Source of the DNA: Oscillospiraceae bacterium
GTDB lineage: Bacteria > Bacillota > Clostridia > Oscillospirales > Ruminococcaceae
Direction: 5' to 3'
Assembly: GCA_900757485.1 (NCBI GenBank)
Contig: CAAEOA010000016.1
Coordinates: 1-6,789 of the forward strand
DNA length: 6,789 nucleotides
Of the stretch, positions 6,681-6,789 are shown in pieces. Within the stretch, counting starts at the first letter, position 1. Each line of letters begins with the position of its first letter. A model generated the notes under the pieces. It did not search any database, was not told the origin of the DNA, and saw only the letters and a program-made list of their open reading frames with translations. Position numbers and translations under genes: made by a program.

Positions 6681-6789
6681 GCATAATAAATGGCACTGTT
6701 AAGTAAAAATGAAAAAATAGCAAATGATTCTGCAAAATAACTAAGGAATTCAAGAGTTAGCTAAAGAAAACAGTTTTTTGGGATTGGGA
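6681..6789 (-). other. Upstream region of the GH38 gene, no clear promoter
   Basis: This AT-rich leader should hold the promoter, but no -35/-10 pair with proper spacing stands out; TTGAAT and TTGCAG hexamers occur without a good -10 at 16-18 bp. No operator-like dyad is obvious. The promoter may lie beyond the window edge. Confidence 0.3.

Noticed and set aside
6667..6753. Longer GH38 start at 6753 adding 29 residues rich in Phe and Leu, which could look like a signal peptide
   Set aside because: The ATG at 6666 has a near-perfect AAGGAGAG at 6 nt, and the extra codons would translate through that site. The extension lacks the charged start and cleavage site of a signal peptide.

Overview
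The window looks like accessory DNA from an anaerobic gut-type Firmicute, probably a Clostridia (Lachnospiraceae-like) genome. This rests on the character of the proteins (glycosidases, a glycyl-radical-enzyme activase, clostridial-type IS3 and serine-recombinase remnants), strong AGGAG-type ribosome binding sites and moderate to low GC. It is inference, because no phylogenetic marker is present.

Layout. At the left edge, on the + strand, is the 3' part of a family 78 glycoside hydrolase (alpha-L-rhamnosidase-like). It keeps the acidic active-site residues but stops soon after the catalytic barrel. It is followed by about 90 bp that, in another frame, read like the C-terminal part of a large serine recombinase. 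That fragment ends at the OrfB-side terminus of an IS3-family insertion sequence lying on the - strand. The IS has a readable orfA and an orfB broken by four indels, and it has lost its orfA-side terminus. The IS is joined directly to a radical SAM glycyl-radical-enzyme activase on the + strand. The activase has lost exactly the N-terminal part carrying the CxxxCxxC cluster motif, so it is almost certainly a pseudogene. An AT-rich, gene-poor stretch follows, with a 12-bp palindrome, a strong hairpin that reads as a terminator on the - strand, and a 71-codon hypothetical gene. The right 2.75 kb is one intact gene on the - strand: a 916-residue GH38 alpha-mannosidase with all metal-binding and nucleophile motifs.

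How it fits together. Two carbohydrate-degrading genes converge on a central region of about 2.7 kb made of broken mobile-element and metabolic-gene pieces (recombinase end, IS3, headless activase, small orphan ORF). GH78 and GH38 could both serve host- or plant-glycan breakdown, but nothing shows they share an operon, as they are on opposite strands. I see no intact new system. The interest lies in the junctions, which record several insertion or deletion events, and in the unrecognised small ORF behind its hairpin leader.
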